From assembly GCA_016874775.1 (NCBI GenBank), contig VGTJ01000026.1:1-42021 (forward strand): DNA of 42,021 bases, written 5' to 3'. Under the pieces are notes generated by a model. That model saw only the letters and a list, made by a program, of their open reading frames with translations. It had not been told where the DNA came from and did no database searches. Position numbers and translations under genes: made by a program. Of the stretch, positions 1-6,348 are shown piece after piece (position 1 is the first letter of the stretch; each line of letters starts with the position of its first letter). Source of the stretch: Deltaproteobacteria bacterium. GTDB lineage: Bacteria > Desulfobacterota > Binatia > Bin18.

Positions 1-200
1 GTCACCCACGGGGGAAAGTTGCACGGCAACATTCGCCACTGACACCCCGTGCGCGTCACATAGAGAATCGCATTGAGAATCTGCCACAGCTCCCATTTGC
101 GCGGGCGGCCTCGGCGAGAGGCCGGGGAAAAGAAGCTCTTCAATTGTGTCCATTCGGTCATGGTCAGGTCCGTTGGATAAACTCGCGGCAGTGTATTCAT
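1..200 (-). mobile_element. IS5-like transposase, N-terminal part, cut by window edge
   Basis: Translating the minus strand from the ATG at 200 gives an open frame that runs off the window. It begins [17 protein letters not shown], then has [18 protein letters not shown] and [10 protein letters not shown]. This is the usual N-terminal domain (DUF4096-like) of IS5-family DDE transposases, where 'RGRP', '[18 protein letters not shown]' and 'FPPW' recur. The start codon overlaps the stop of the neighbouring monooxygenase fragment (minus strand, ending 197), and that gene is cut short here, so the element very probably inserted into it. The terminal inverted repeat should lie around 200-235; I could not define it with one end only. 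The family call is firm, the subgroup is not. Confidence 0.85.
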
Positions 201-985
201 CCCTCAAGCTTACCAATCCCTTTTTCAAAACACTCTCTAAAGATTTCCGGGTAACTGGCTTTGATTTTCTTCTGCGTCTCGGCATCAATCGGCGAGTTGC
301 GTAACGGCGCGCAAAAGTTAGGGGTACGCTGGAAGACGGTGAGATGGCCAACCTCTTTGGCGATCTCGGTGATCAATTGGACAGCCGTCGCGCCGGTGCC
401 GATCACACCGACACGCTTGCCCGCAAACTTCACCGGCGTATGCGGCCATACGCCGGTGTGGTACCACTCACCTTTGTAATCCTCGATCCCTTTAATGTTG
501 GGCATCTGCGGTGCAGACAGCACGCCAATTGCAGTAATGAGGAATTTCGCCCGTGCGCTGCCGCCCTTTTCCATGCGCACTTCCCAGCAATTGGCTGCTT
601 CATCGTAGATTGCTGACGCGATGCGGGTGCTGAACTGAATATCTTTGCGTAAATCGAACTTGTCGGCGACATGGTTGAGGTAGCGCAAGGTCTCTGGCTG
701 GCCAGCAAAATGCTCGCTCCAGTCCCATTCCTGCAGCAGTTCTTCTGAGAACGAATACCCGTAGCTATAACTCTCAGAATCGAAACGACAGCCTGGATAA
801 CGGTTCCAATACCAGGTACCACCAACGCCAGTCCCTGCCCCGTAGACGCGCACCGTCAGACCCAGCTGACGTAGCCGATACAATTGATACATCCCGGAAA
901 TGCCTGCGCCGATAATGATCACATCAAATTGCTCAACTGGTTTTACATCGACTGCCGCTGCCTGCTGCTGTAAAGAACTTGCCAT
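197..985 (-). pseudogene. Baeyer-Villiger/flavin monooxygenase, 3' end removed by IS element
   Basis: Start ATG at 985 follows a strong AGGGAGGAA ribosome site; an upstream in-frame start lacks one. The 262-residue product has the FAD Rossmann motif GAGISG near residue 24, the Baeyer-Villiger fingerprint as YKGEWYHTGVWP (Tyr replaces the usual Phe), and the NADP Rossmann motif GTGATA. Family members are about 480-600 residues, so the C-terminal half is missing. The sequence follows the family up to about FRECFEK and then ends in a few unrelated residues at the transposase start. Known members insert oxygen next to ketones using NADPH and FAD; the substrate cannot be told. With the second NADP half and C-terminal region gone it is very probably inactive. 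It lies divergent to an intact paralogue at 1333. Confidence 0.85.
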
Positions 986-1332
986 GTATTCCTCCCTTTT
1001 GTCTGCCCTTGTCTCTTTCAAGTGTCGCTTTTGGTGACAGCGGTGTCCTGCTCTGTCTCCAGAGGCGGCAGTAGCCCCTCTCCTGGGTACCGCTTCGCCT
1101 CTCACCATCCGGGCACTGCTCTCTACGAGCAAATCGTACGCCAAGAAGAATCGCCAGCTGTTTCCTTACTCAATACTTCCTACTCGCGTAGAAGCATCAC
1201 GGAGATCTTGTCGAGCAGATATTGGCCCAAATTTTGTAGGTGTCTGGACACAAGAGTAGTTTTGCTCGAGTATGTCGAGTCTGGTTTGTACGCGACGCAT
1301 TAACACTGTTGGTGAGAGGAAGGGATCACACC
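986..1332. other. Divergent intergenic region between two monooxygenase genes
   Basis: About 350 bases separate the starts of the two divergent flavin monooxygenases. Ribosome sites sit at each edge (minus strand near 990-998, plus strand near 1313-1324). I see no convincing open frame, terminator or sigma-54 site. Promoters for both genes must lie here, but I could not pick a clear -35/-10 pair. Confidence 0.5.
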
Positions 1333-2802
1333 ATGGCACAACGTTCACAGGACAAGAAAGACCTTCGTATTGTCACCATTGGCGCTGGTATGGCCGGAGT
1401 GCTCTCGGCCATTAAACTGCGCGAAGCGGGCTACAACAACTTCATCATTTACGAGAAAGGCGATACGATTGGTGGCACGTGGCGGGAGAATACCTATCCA
1501 GGGCTTGCCTGTGACGTGCCGGCGCATTTGTATACCTATTCATTCGAACCCAATCCGGACTGGAGTCGTGTGTATGCACCAGGTCCTGAGATTCGTGTCT
1601 ATTTTGAAAATGTCGCCAAGAAGTATGGTGTCGTCGATAGCGTGCGCTTTAACGAAGAGATTACCTCGTGCGAATTTATCGATGGCCGCTGGCATCTGCG
1701 CATGAAGAGTGGGAAGACTGATCACGCTGATGTTGTTATCGCCGCCAGCGGTGTCCTGCATTATCCCAATATCCCTGAGATTCCAGGGTTGGGGAGCTTC
1801 AAGGGCGCATGTTTCCACAGCGCCAGATGGGATCACCGCGTGCCGTTGGATGGGAAACGGGTTGGTGTCATCGGCACGGGATCAACAGCAATCCAAATCA
1901 CCTCAGCGTTGGTTGATCGGGTTGCTAGGTTCAAGCTGTTCCAGCGTACAGCGCAGTGGGTACTGAAGCTGCCAAACCGAGAGTACGATAAGACCGAGCG
2001 CGCCGAATTTGCCAAAGATCCCAAGAAGATCGCCGTACTTCGTGAAGAGCTTGACCAATTCTTTGGCATCTTTAGCGCGGCGGTGATCGATGCTGAGTCG
2101 CCGCAGATGAAGCAGATCGAACGGGATTGCCTGGCGAATCTCGACGAGACCGTGAAAGATCCAGCCTTACGAGAGCGACTCAGACCTCACTATCGTGCAG
2201 CGTGTAAGCGACTAATCATGTCGCCCGATTTCTATGAAGCGATCCAGCATCCCCATGCTGAGCTTGTCGCTGCAGCGATTGAAATGATCGAACCACAGGG
2301 CATTCGCACAAAGGATGGCGTGCTGCACGAACTTGACGTACTCGTCTTAGCCACAGGCTTTCGTGCTGATCGTTTTATTCGTCCAGCAGTGGTGCGCGGG
2401 CGTGGCGGCATCGATCTCGATAAAGTGTGGGAAGATCACCCTGTCGCCTATCTGTCGATTTCAGTTCCAAATTTCCCCAACTTCTTCATGCTCAACGGGC
2501 CGAACGGTCCGGTCGGCAATTTCTCTCTTATTCGCATTGCCGAACTGCAACTCCACTATATTTTGCAACTGCTGGAGAAAGTTCGCACCGGTGAGTGTCG
2601 AGAGATCAGCCCGACTCACAAAGCAGCGACTGAGTTTGAAAAGGCACGTGCTGAAGCCGCCAAGAAGTCGATTTGGGCCACTGGTTGCAAGAGTTGGTAT
2701 CTTGACAAGCATGGTGTCCCAGCCAGTTGGCCGTGGTCGACTAAACGCTTCGATGAGGAGATGGCCAAGCCAAAGTTCGAGGCGTACGAGGCAGTGGGGT
2801 GA
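1333..2802 (+). CDS. Flavin-containing (Baeyer-Villiger type) monooxygenase
   Basis: The product is 489 residues. The ATG at 1333 follows GAGAGGAAGGGA; longer in-frame starts upstream lack a ribosome site and would precede the usual N-terminus. Seen: FAD Rossmann GAGMAG at residues 17-22, Baeyer-Villiger fingerprint FKGACFHSARW at 156-166, NADP Rossmann GTGSTA at 181-186, and the late LATGFRAD segment typical of the family. Length fits a full enzyme. Known members are cytosolic FAD- and NADPH-dependent oxygenases that turn ketones into esters or lactones; many unassigned bacterial ones act on steroids, terpenes or cyclic ketones. The substrate here is unknown. It is divergent to a truncated paralogue, so it may be the surviving member of a pair. 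Confidence 0.9.
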   Translation: MAQRSQDKKDLRIVTIGAGMAGVLSAIKLREAGYNNFIIYEKGDTIGGTWRENTYPGLACDVPAHLYTYSFEPNPDWSRVYAPGPEIRVYFENVAKKYGVVDSVRFNEEITSCEFIDGRWHLRMKSGKTDHADVVIAASGVLHYPNIPEIPGLGSFKGACFHSARWDHRVPLDGKRVGVIGTGSTAIQITSALVDRVARFKLFQRTAQWVLKLPNREYDKTERAEFAKDPKKIAVLREELDQFFGIFSAAVIDAESPQMKQIERDCLANLDETVKDPALRERLRPHYRAACKRLIMSPDFYEAIQHPHAELVAAAIEMIEPQGIRTKDGVLHELDVLVLATGFRADRFIRPAVVRGRGGIDLDKVWEDHPVAYLSISVPNFPNFFMLNGPNGPVGNFSLIRIAELQLHYILQLLEKVRTGECREISPTHKAATEFEKARAEAAKKSIWATGCKSWYLDKHGVPASWPWSTKRFDEEMAKPKFEAYEAVG

Positions 2803-2867
2803 GTGAATACAGATAAAGCGAAACCGAATCGTGATTGTGTAGTGAGGAAAAGCTGATATTCCATCCT

Positions 2868-2928
2868 TGTCACCCTGAACGAAGTGAAGGGTCTCGCAGC
2901 GAGATTCTTCGCTTCACTCAGAATGACA
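2868..2928. repeat. Palindromic repeat, TGTCA-CTGA family, copy 1
   Basis: A complete imperfect inverted repeat: the left arm starts TGTCACCCTGAACGAAGTGA, the right arm read in reverse starts TGTCATTCTGAGTGAAGCGA, joined by GCAGC. It lies just after the monooxygenase stop. Related copies occur at 5171-5210, 8209-8280, 15420-15480 and 16062-16105. Confidence 0.85.
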
Positions 2929-2976
2929 TTTCCTAACAACCACGGCGCGATGCGTACAGACTTCGCAATTCGGAGT

Positions 2977-3345
2977 TTAGAGTACAAGCGACGGAGAAAC
3001 CGGCGCTGCCCCCTCAAAAAGGCGCATACACTCTTTGTTACAATTCTTTTCCGTTCCTAGACACCACCCCGAACACCGCTCGACGTCGAGGACGTCCCAC
3101 GGCTGCCCTTTCCATGCAACAAACTGGGCTTCTACCGTTTGGTGTTTGACTGGACAAACGATCCGTTTCGGGTACAGGGCTTTCTTCAGCGGCGTCTCCA
3201 TCAGGTGCCAAACCCACATGGCGGCTGCAATGCCCAACGCCGTGATAAGGACAAGAATCAGCAGCCCGGTCAGTAACGGAGTGAAAGCCAGTATAAGATC
3301 GATTTCAACCGGCATGGCATATCCAGGAAAGATTGGCGGAAGCAT
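2977..3345 (-). CDS. Cys-rich membrane protein of unknown function
   Basis: A 122-residue product, start ATG 3345 with an AGGGAGGG ribosome site. It has one clear membrane segment at about residues 15-46 (LILAFTPLLTGLLILVLI...), then a soluble tail with five cysteines: ...RIVCPVKHQTVE... and ERCSGWCLGTEKNCNKEC. That spacing suggests metal or Fe-S binding, or disulfides, but I do not recognise the family. A sigma-54 promoter candidate at 3384-3399 would start transcription about 28 bases upstream of the ATG. It is the first of several genes in this window with such a promoter, which links it tentatively to the NO reductase/cytochrome set. The coding call is good; function is unknown. Confidence 0.7.
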   Translation of the reverse strand: MLPPIFPGYAMPVEIDLILAFTPLLTGLLILVLITALGIAAAMWVWHLMETPLKKALYPKRIVCPVKHQTVEAQFVAWKGQPWDVLDVERCSGWCLGTEKNCNKECMRLFEGAAPVSPSLVL

Positions 3346-3383
3346 AAGATACCCTCCCTAGTCGTTATTTTCTCATATGTATC

Positions 3384-3399
3384 AGCAAGAGTGAGGCCA
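3384..3399 (-). promoter_or_regulatory. Sigma-54 promoter candidate for the Cys-rich membrane protein
   Basis: On the minus strand the sequence is TGGCCTCACTCTTGCT: TGGC at -24 and TTGCT at -12 with exact GG-N10-GC spacing. Predicted transcription start is near 3373, with the gene's ribosome site at about 3352-3359. It departs from consensus in the last three bases of the -24 box. Confidence 0.55.
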
Positions 3400-3453
3400 C
3401 AACGTGAGCGCGTACGACCTGAGAAAAAAGGCAGGCGTTCTCGGCGATTGTTT

Positions 3454-3491
3454 CCAATGGCGACACACTGACACGCGAGTGACGCCATTGG
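3454..3491. promoter_or_regulatory. 9-bp perfect inverted repeat, possible operator or enhancer site
   Basis: CCAATGGCG at 3454-3462 and CGCCATTGG at 3483-3491 are perfect inverse complements separated by 20 bases. The pair lies about 55-110 bases upstream of the sigma-54 candidate at 3384-3399, where activator sites are often found. It could also be a simple hairpin. I did not find the same arms upstream of the other sigma-54 candidates. Confidence 0.4.
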
Positions 3492-3614
3492 TCGCATGGC
3501 TGGCACTGCCAACAGCGAGAGTGCCTTTCTCGTATGCCTTTTGTGTCTCTTCTCTTTGGCACACTTCTCGCTGTGACAAACAACCATGCGACGAAGTATA
3601 TTAAGGAGGCAACC

Positions 3615-3680
3615 ATGAAGTTTGGCTTGTTCTATGAGATGGAAACCCCTCGTCCGTGGCATGACAGGTGTTCACCATGA
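3615..3680 (+). pseudogene. Luciferase-like monooxygenase remnant, N-terminus only
   Basis: A strong AAGGAGG ribosome site precedes ATG 3615, which opens MKFGLFYEMETPRPW and stops six residues later at 3678-3680. MKFGLFYE...PRPW is the typical start of LLM-class flavin-dependent oxidoreductases (bacterial luciferase fold, about 330-380 residues). No continuation of that family is visible in other frames before the cytochrome gene at 3796, so nearly the whole gene has been lost, while the start region and ribosome site remain. It could still be translated as a 21-residue peptide. Confidence 0.6.
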
Positions 3681-3795
3681 ATATCGATCCGAAAGATGCG
3701 TCAGCTGCCCAACTCAAAACGAGAAATTCAACAAGTTATTTCTCGACACATCTCAACCAGATAAAATACGGAAAATCATGCATAGAGAGGAATTC

Positions 3796-4245
3796 ATGAA
3801 GAGACGACATGTCCTTGGTTCTTTTGCGGTAGCGTTGTTGTTAGGGAGTGCGAGCGCGTCAGTCAGTATTGCTGGCCAGGGGGACCCTGTTGCTGGGAAA
3901 GCAACGTATGAGAAAGTTTGCGCTATGTGTCACGGCAAGACCGGGAAAGGCGACGGTCCCACCGCTGCTGTACTCAATCCCAAGCCGCGTAATCACACCG
4001 ATGGCAATTACATGAATACGCTTAAAGACGACTACCTCTTTAAGGTTGTGAAAGAAGGTGGTCAAAGCGTTGGCAAGTCGCAACTGATGCCAGCGTGGGC
4101 AGCGCAGATCAAAGATCCAGACATCTGGAATACTATCGCCTATATTCGTACGTTGGCTGTGCCAGCCTACCAAGGTGCTGGAGCCACCACAGGCGCAACG
4201 GCTGCCCCGACGACAACTAGTGCGGCTCCGGCGAGTGGAAAGTAG
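3796..4245 (+). CDS. Periplasmic monoheme cytochrome c
   Basis: The product is 149 residues from ATG 3796 (ribosome site GAGAGGA). Residues 1-30 form a signal peptide (MKRRHVLGSFAVALLLGSAS...SIAG). The heme motif CAMCHGKTGKGDGPTA follows at about residue 45, then PKPRNHTDGNYM and the distal methionine region SQLMPAWAAQIKD. The tail is low in complexity (Ala/Thr/Pro: TTGATAAPTTTSAAPASG), probably a flexible linker. Class I cytochromes c of this kind carry electrons in the periplasm. Its place next to the cytochrome oxidase operon, though on the other strand, suggests it donates to that oxidase. A longer in-frame start upstream would spoil the signal peptide. Confidence 0.9.
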   Translation: MKRRHVLGSFAVALLLGSASASVSIAGQGDPVAGKATYEKVCAMCHGKTGKGDGPTAAVLNPKPRNHTDGNYMNTLKDDYLFKVVKEGGQSVGKSQLMPAWAAQIKDPDIWNTIAYIRTLAVPAYQGAGATTGATAAPTTTSAAPASGK

Positions 4246-4262
4246 TCAGCATTTAATCGTCT

Positions 4263-4287
4263 GTAGCGTGCGCCATGCGCACGCTAC
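4263..4287. repeat. Perfect palindrome of the GTAGCGTGCGC family
   Basis: GTAGCGTGCGC, a 3-base loop (CAT), then GCGCACGCTAC: an 11-bp perfect stem between the convergent cytochrome c gene and oxidase operon. It could act as a bidirectional terminator, though no T-run follows on either strand. The same arms recur at 9224-9288, and a single arm at 15533-15543, so it is a dispersed element. Confidence 0.8.
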
Positions 4288-4311
4288 GCCAACTCTATAT
4301 GAGAGCCTGTC

Positions 4312-4530
4312 CTAGTGCTTTTCTTCGCGTTCTTCTTTCGCCTGTCGATAAAGCCAGAACGCTATCCCTCCGACGAGGAGGAATGGCAGCATCGATAACA
4401 ACACCCCAGTACCGAAGAAGGCCATCAGATTCTCTCTCTTCGATACAAAGCACACAGAACAGCCAAGTGCGGAGTAAGGAGTCGCAAGAAGAACGGTCAG
4501 CAGAACAGACACTAACCAGCAGTGAGTCAT
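4312..4530 (-). CDS. Small CSVCF membrane protein of oxidase operon
   Basis: A 72-residue product from ATG 4530 (ribosome site GAGGAAA). A signal-like hydrophobic start (WLVSVLLTVLLATPYSALG) is followed by CSVCF, then a second membrane segment (FFGTGVLLSMLPFLLVGGIAFWLY) and a charged end QAKEEREEKH. Short proteins with an N-terminal ..ACSVCFG.. motif after a signal peptide are common at the end of cytochrome oxidase clusters; their role is not known to me, and copper or heme handling is only a guess from the paired cysteines. It is the last gene of the operon, 36 bases after coxC2. Confidence 0.75.
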   Translation of the reverse strand: MTHCWLVSVLLTVLLATPYSALGCSVCFVSKRENLMAFFGTGVLLSMLPFLLVGGIAFWLYRQAKEEREEKH

Positions 4531-4566
4531 GTCGATTTCCTCGAAAGATGACGCCGTAACGCTTCT

Positions 4567-5157
4567 CTACAGCACATACACCAGCACATAGAGAATCGGC
4601 CACAGTAAAACGACGAAATACCAGAATACCTGCACCGCGGAAAAGCGCACCCGACTTAGTTCGCTCCGCGTGAGCTGCCTCCAGCAGTAGATCAACGCAA
4701 TGATCGCCGCCACCGCATGGAGCGCATGGGCACCAATAAGCAGATAGAAGAACGAACCGTACGTGCTTGAGCGCATCGTCAAGCCAAAGCTAATCAAGCG
4801 AATCCATTCGTATCCTTGGAACGTGACAAAGAGTGCTCCCAGGCCGATAGCCAAAGCCAAAAGCTTTCGCGTCTGATCGAGATCAAAGTTGACAAACGCC
4901 GCATGCGCTCTGCGTAACGCGAAGCCGCTCGCCAAGAGGATGAGCGTATTGATCGCCGTCGCCTCCACTGGAAGGCGTGGTTGATCAGGCGGGGGCCAGA
5001 CAACCCCAGCCCGCGTCACAATAAACGCACTGATCAGACCGGCAAAAAACATGATTTCCGTCACCACGAACAACAGCATTCCCACGACACCGTTGGCAGG
5101 AGTAGTGGTTCGCCGATACGGCGGTGAGTTAATTCCCATCGTGGTTACATTGTGCAT
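4567..5157 (-). CDS. Cytochrome c oxidase subunit III, second copy
   Basis: A 196-residue, five-helix member of the heme-copper oxidase subunit III family. Segments seen: GVVGMLLFVVTEIMFFAGLI, TAINTLILLASGFALRRAHAAF, LLALAIGLGALFVTFQGYEW, GSFFYLLIGAHALHAVAAII and FSAVQVFWYFVVLLWPILY. The conserved Glu in TEIMFF, QGYEW and GAHALHA match family motifs. I chose ATG 5157: it gives the same length as the paralogue at 5689, while the longer frame would begin with TTG at the edge of a repeat. Subunit III is not catalytic; it stabilises the active site and proton uptake. Two different subunit III genes in one operon is unusual: one may belong to an alternative assembly. Confidence 0.9.
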   Translation of the reverse strand: MHNVTTMGINSPPYRRTTTPANGVVGMLLFVVTEIMFFAGLISAFIVTRAGVVWPPPDQPRLPVEATAINTLILLASGFALRRAHAAFVNFDLDQTRKLLALAIGLGALFVTFQGYEWIRLISFGLTMRSSTYGSFFYLLIGAHALHAVAAIIALIYCWRQLTRSELSRVRFSAVQVFWYFVVLLWPILYVLVYVL

Positions 5158-5170
5158 ATTCTTCTCAACC

Positions 5171-5210
5171 AAGGGTCTCTCAGAGATTCTTCGCTCCGCT
5201 CAGAATGACA
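5171..5210. repeat. Palindromic repeat, TGTCA-CTGA family, truncated copy
   Basis: AAGGGTCTCTCAGAGATTCT followed by TCGCTCCGCTCAGAATGACA. The left arm is shortened compared with the copy at 2868. It sits directly upstream of coxC2, inside the oxidase operon, so it is transcribed as part of the message. Confidence 0.7.
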
Positions 5211-5301
5211 GAATCGCAACGTCTCAGCGTCACGTGTACGAATGGTCCTTGGTCCAATTTAGCCTGTCACCTCAAGCCTATGACTTTTTCCCTACTGACC
5301 A

Positions 5302-5658
5302 TTAGTGATTCGCCACTGCCGGGGGTCCCTTCTCTGTGACCACATGCTGCCAATTGTGTCCGCCCTGCTTCATAACATCGGGAGCAACTCCTGCATACAA
5401 CACGACCATAAACACTAACATCGTTATCAAGATAAACCAGATGTAGCGTTTCTCAACGTTCAAATGCATGAAATAGGCGACCACTAAACCGGCTTTACAC
5501 ACCCCAATGCCAAAGGCAAGGACAACCGTCAGCGCCGGAACACCGAACAATGGTCCAAGCATACTGACAATAAACAGACCGATAAGGATCAGATAAATCT
5601 TGATGTAGTCTGGATGCGCCGGGTGTGTCTCGTGAACTGTCTCTGGTGAAGCATTCAT
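5302..5658 (-). CDS. Cytochrome c oxidase subunit IV (caa3-type, CtaF/CoxD-like)
   Basis: A 118-residue product. ATG 5658 lies 10 bases after GGAGG; the ATG at 5667 lies only one base after it and is less likely. After a His-rich start (ETVHETHPAHPDYIKIY) come three membrane segments: LILIGLFIVSMLGPLF, LTVVLAFGIGVCKAGLVVAYFMHL and YIWFILITMLVFMVVLYAGVA. The KAGLVVAYFMHL segment is typical of prokaryotic subunit IV (COX4_pro family). The subunit is accessory. It stands 31 bases after coxC1 and is followed by a repeat and coxC2. Confidence 0.9.
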   Translation of the reverse strand: MNASPETVHETHPAHPDYIKIYLILIGLFIVSMLGPLFGVPALTVVLAFGIGVCKAGLVVAYFMHLNVEKRYIWFILITMLVFMVVLYAGVAPDVMKQGGHNWQHVVTEKGPPAVANH

Positions 5659-5688
5659 GAGTTTCATTCCTCCACTCTTCTCAGCAAT

Positions 5689-6279
5689 CTATTTAGCCAG
5701 GTAGAACAACGGAAACAAAAAGATCCACACCACATCGACGAAGTGCCAATAGATGCCGATCAGCTCCACACGATGCAGATTCCGCCCTTTCGCTGCATCA
5801 ACAGCCACGATAGATAAGATGATCATGCCGATGATGACGTGCAGCCCATGTAAGCCGGTCGCGACATAGTAATAGGACCAGAACACATCACGGAACAGCG
5901 TGAAACCGTGAGAGATTTCGCTAGTGTATTCATACGCTTTGACGAGCAAAAAAACGGCTCCGCCACCAACTGTCATCCACAAATAGCGAGCCGCACCTTG
6001 CCCATCTCCTTTTTCGGCTGCCTGGTGACCTAGTACTGCAGACAAACTGGAAGTGAGCAAGACGATAGTGTTGAATGCGCCTGCCCAGGTATTGGTGTGC
6101 GAAGCCTCGGCGGTCCAGTGCGCATTATGCACTCGTAACATGATATAACTCACTAATAGTCCACCGAAGATAACAATCTCCGAGGCAAGAACCCACCATA
6201 TGGCGAGCCTGCCGGTCGGGATGCCGGTTGCACTTCGGCTTGTAGCTAACGGGGCGTGTGTTGCTGTAGCTTGCGTCAT
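5689..6279 (-). CDS. coxC: Cytochrome c oxidase subunit III, first copy
   Basis: A 196-residue, five-helix subunit III from ATG 6279 (ribosome site AAAGGAACAGG). Segments: LAIWWVLASEIVIFGGLLVSY, WAGAFNTIVLLTSSLSAVLG, YLWMTVGGGAVFLLVKAYEY, FWSYYYVATGLHGLHVIIGM and IYWHFVDVVWIFLFPLFYL. The SE near the N-terminus, KAYEY, TGLHGLHVIIG and YWHFVDVVWIFLFP are the classic motifs, closer to mainstream caa3 subunit III than the second copy. It follows coxA by 69 bases on the same strand and is surely cotranscribed. It forms a membrane complex with CoxA and CoxB and is not itself redox active. Confidence 0.93.
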   Translation of the reverse strand: MTQATATHAPLATSRSATGIPTGRLAIWWVLASEIVIFGGLLVSYIMLRVHNAHWTAEASHTNTWAGAFNTIVLLTSSLSAVLGHQAAEKGDGQGAARYLWMTVGGGAVFLLVKAYEYTSEISHGFTLFRDVFWSYYYVATGLHGLHVIIGMIILSIVAVDAAKGRNLHRVELIGIYWHFVDVVWIFLFPLFYLAK

Positions 6280-6348
6280 ACCTGTTCCTTTGTTCCCTCA
6301 CCTTCTTCTTGCAACGACGGCCATCTCGGGTGCTTCGTTGTTCCTCGG

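Noticed and set aside
3404-3604. Short plus-strand frame between the Cys-rich protein and the cytochrome c
   Set aside because: It covers the sigma-54 candidate's upstream region and the inverted repeat, has no ribosome site, and its residues look random.
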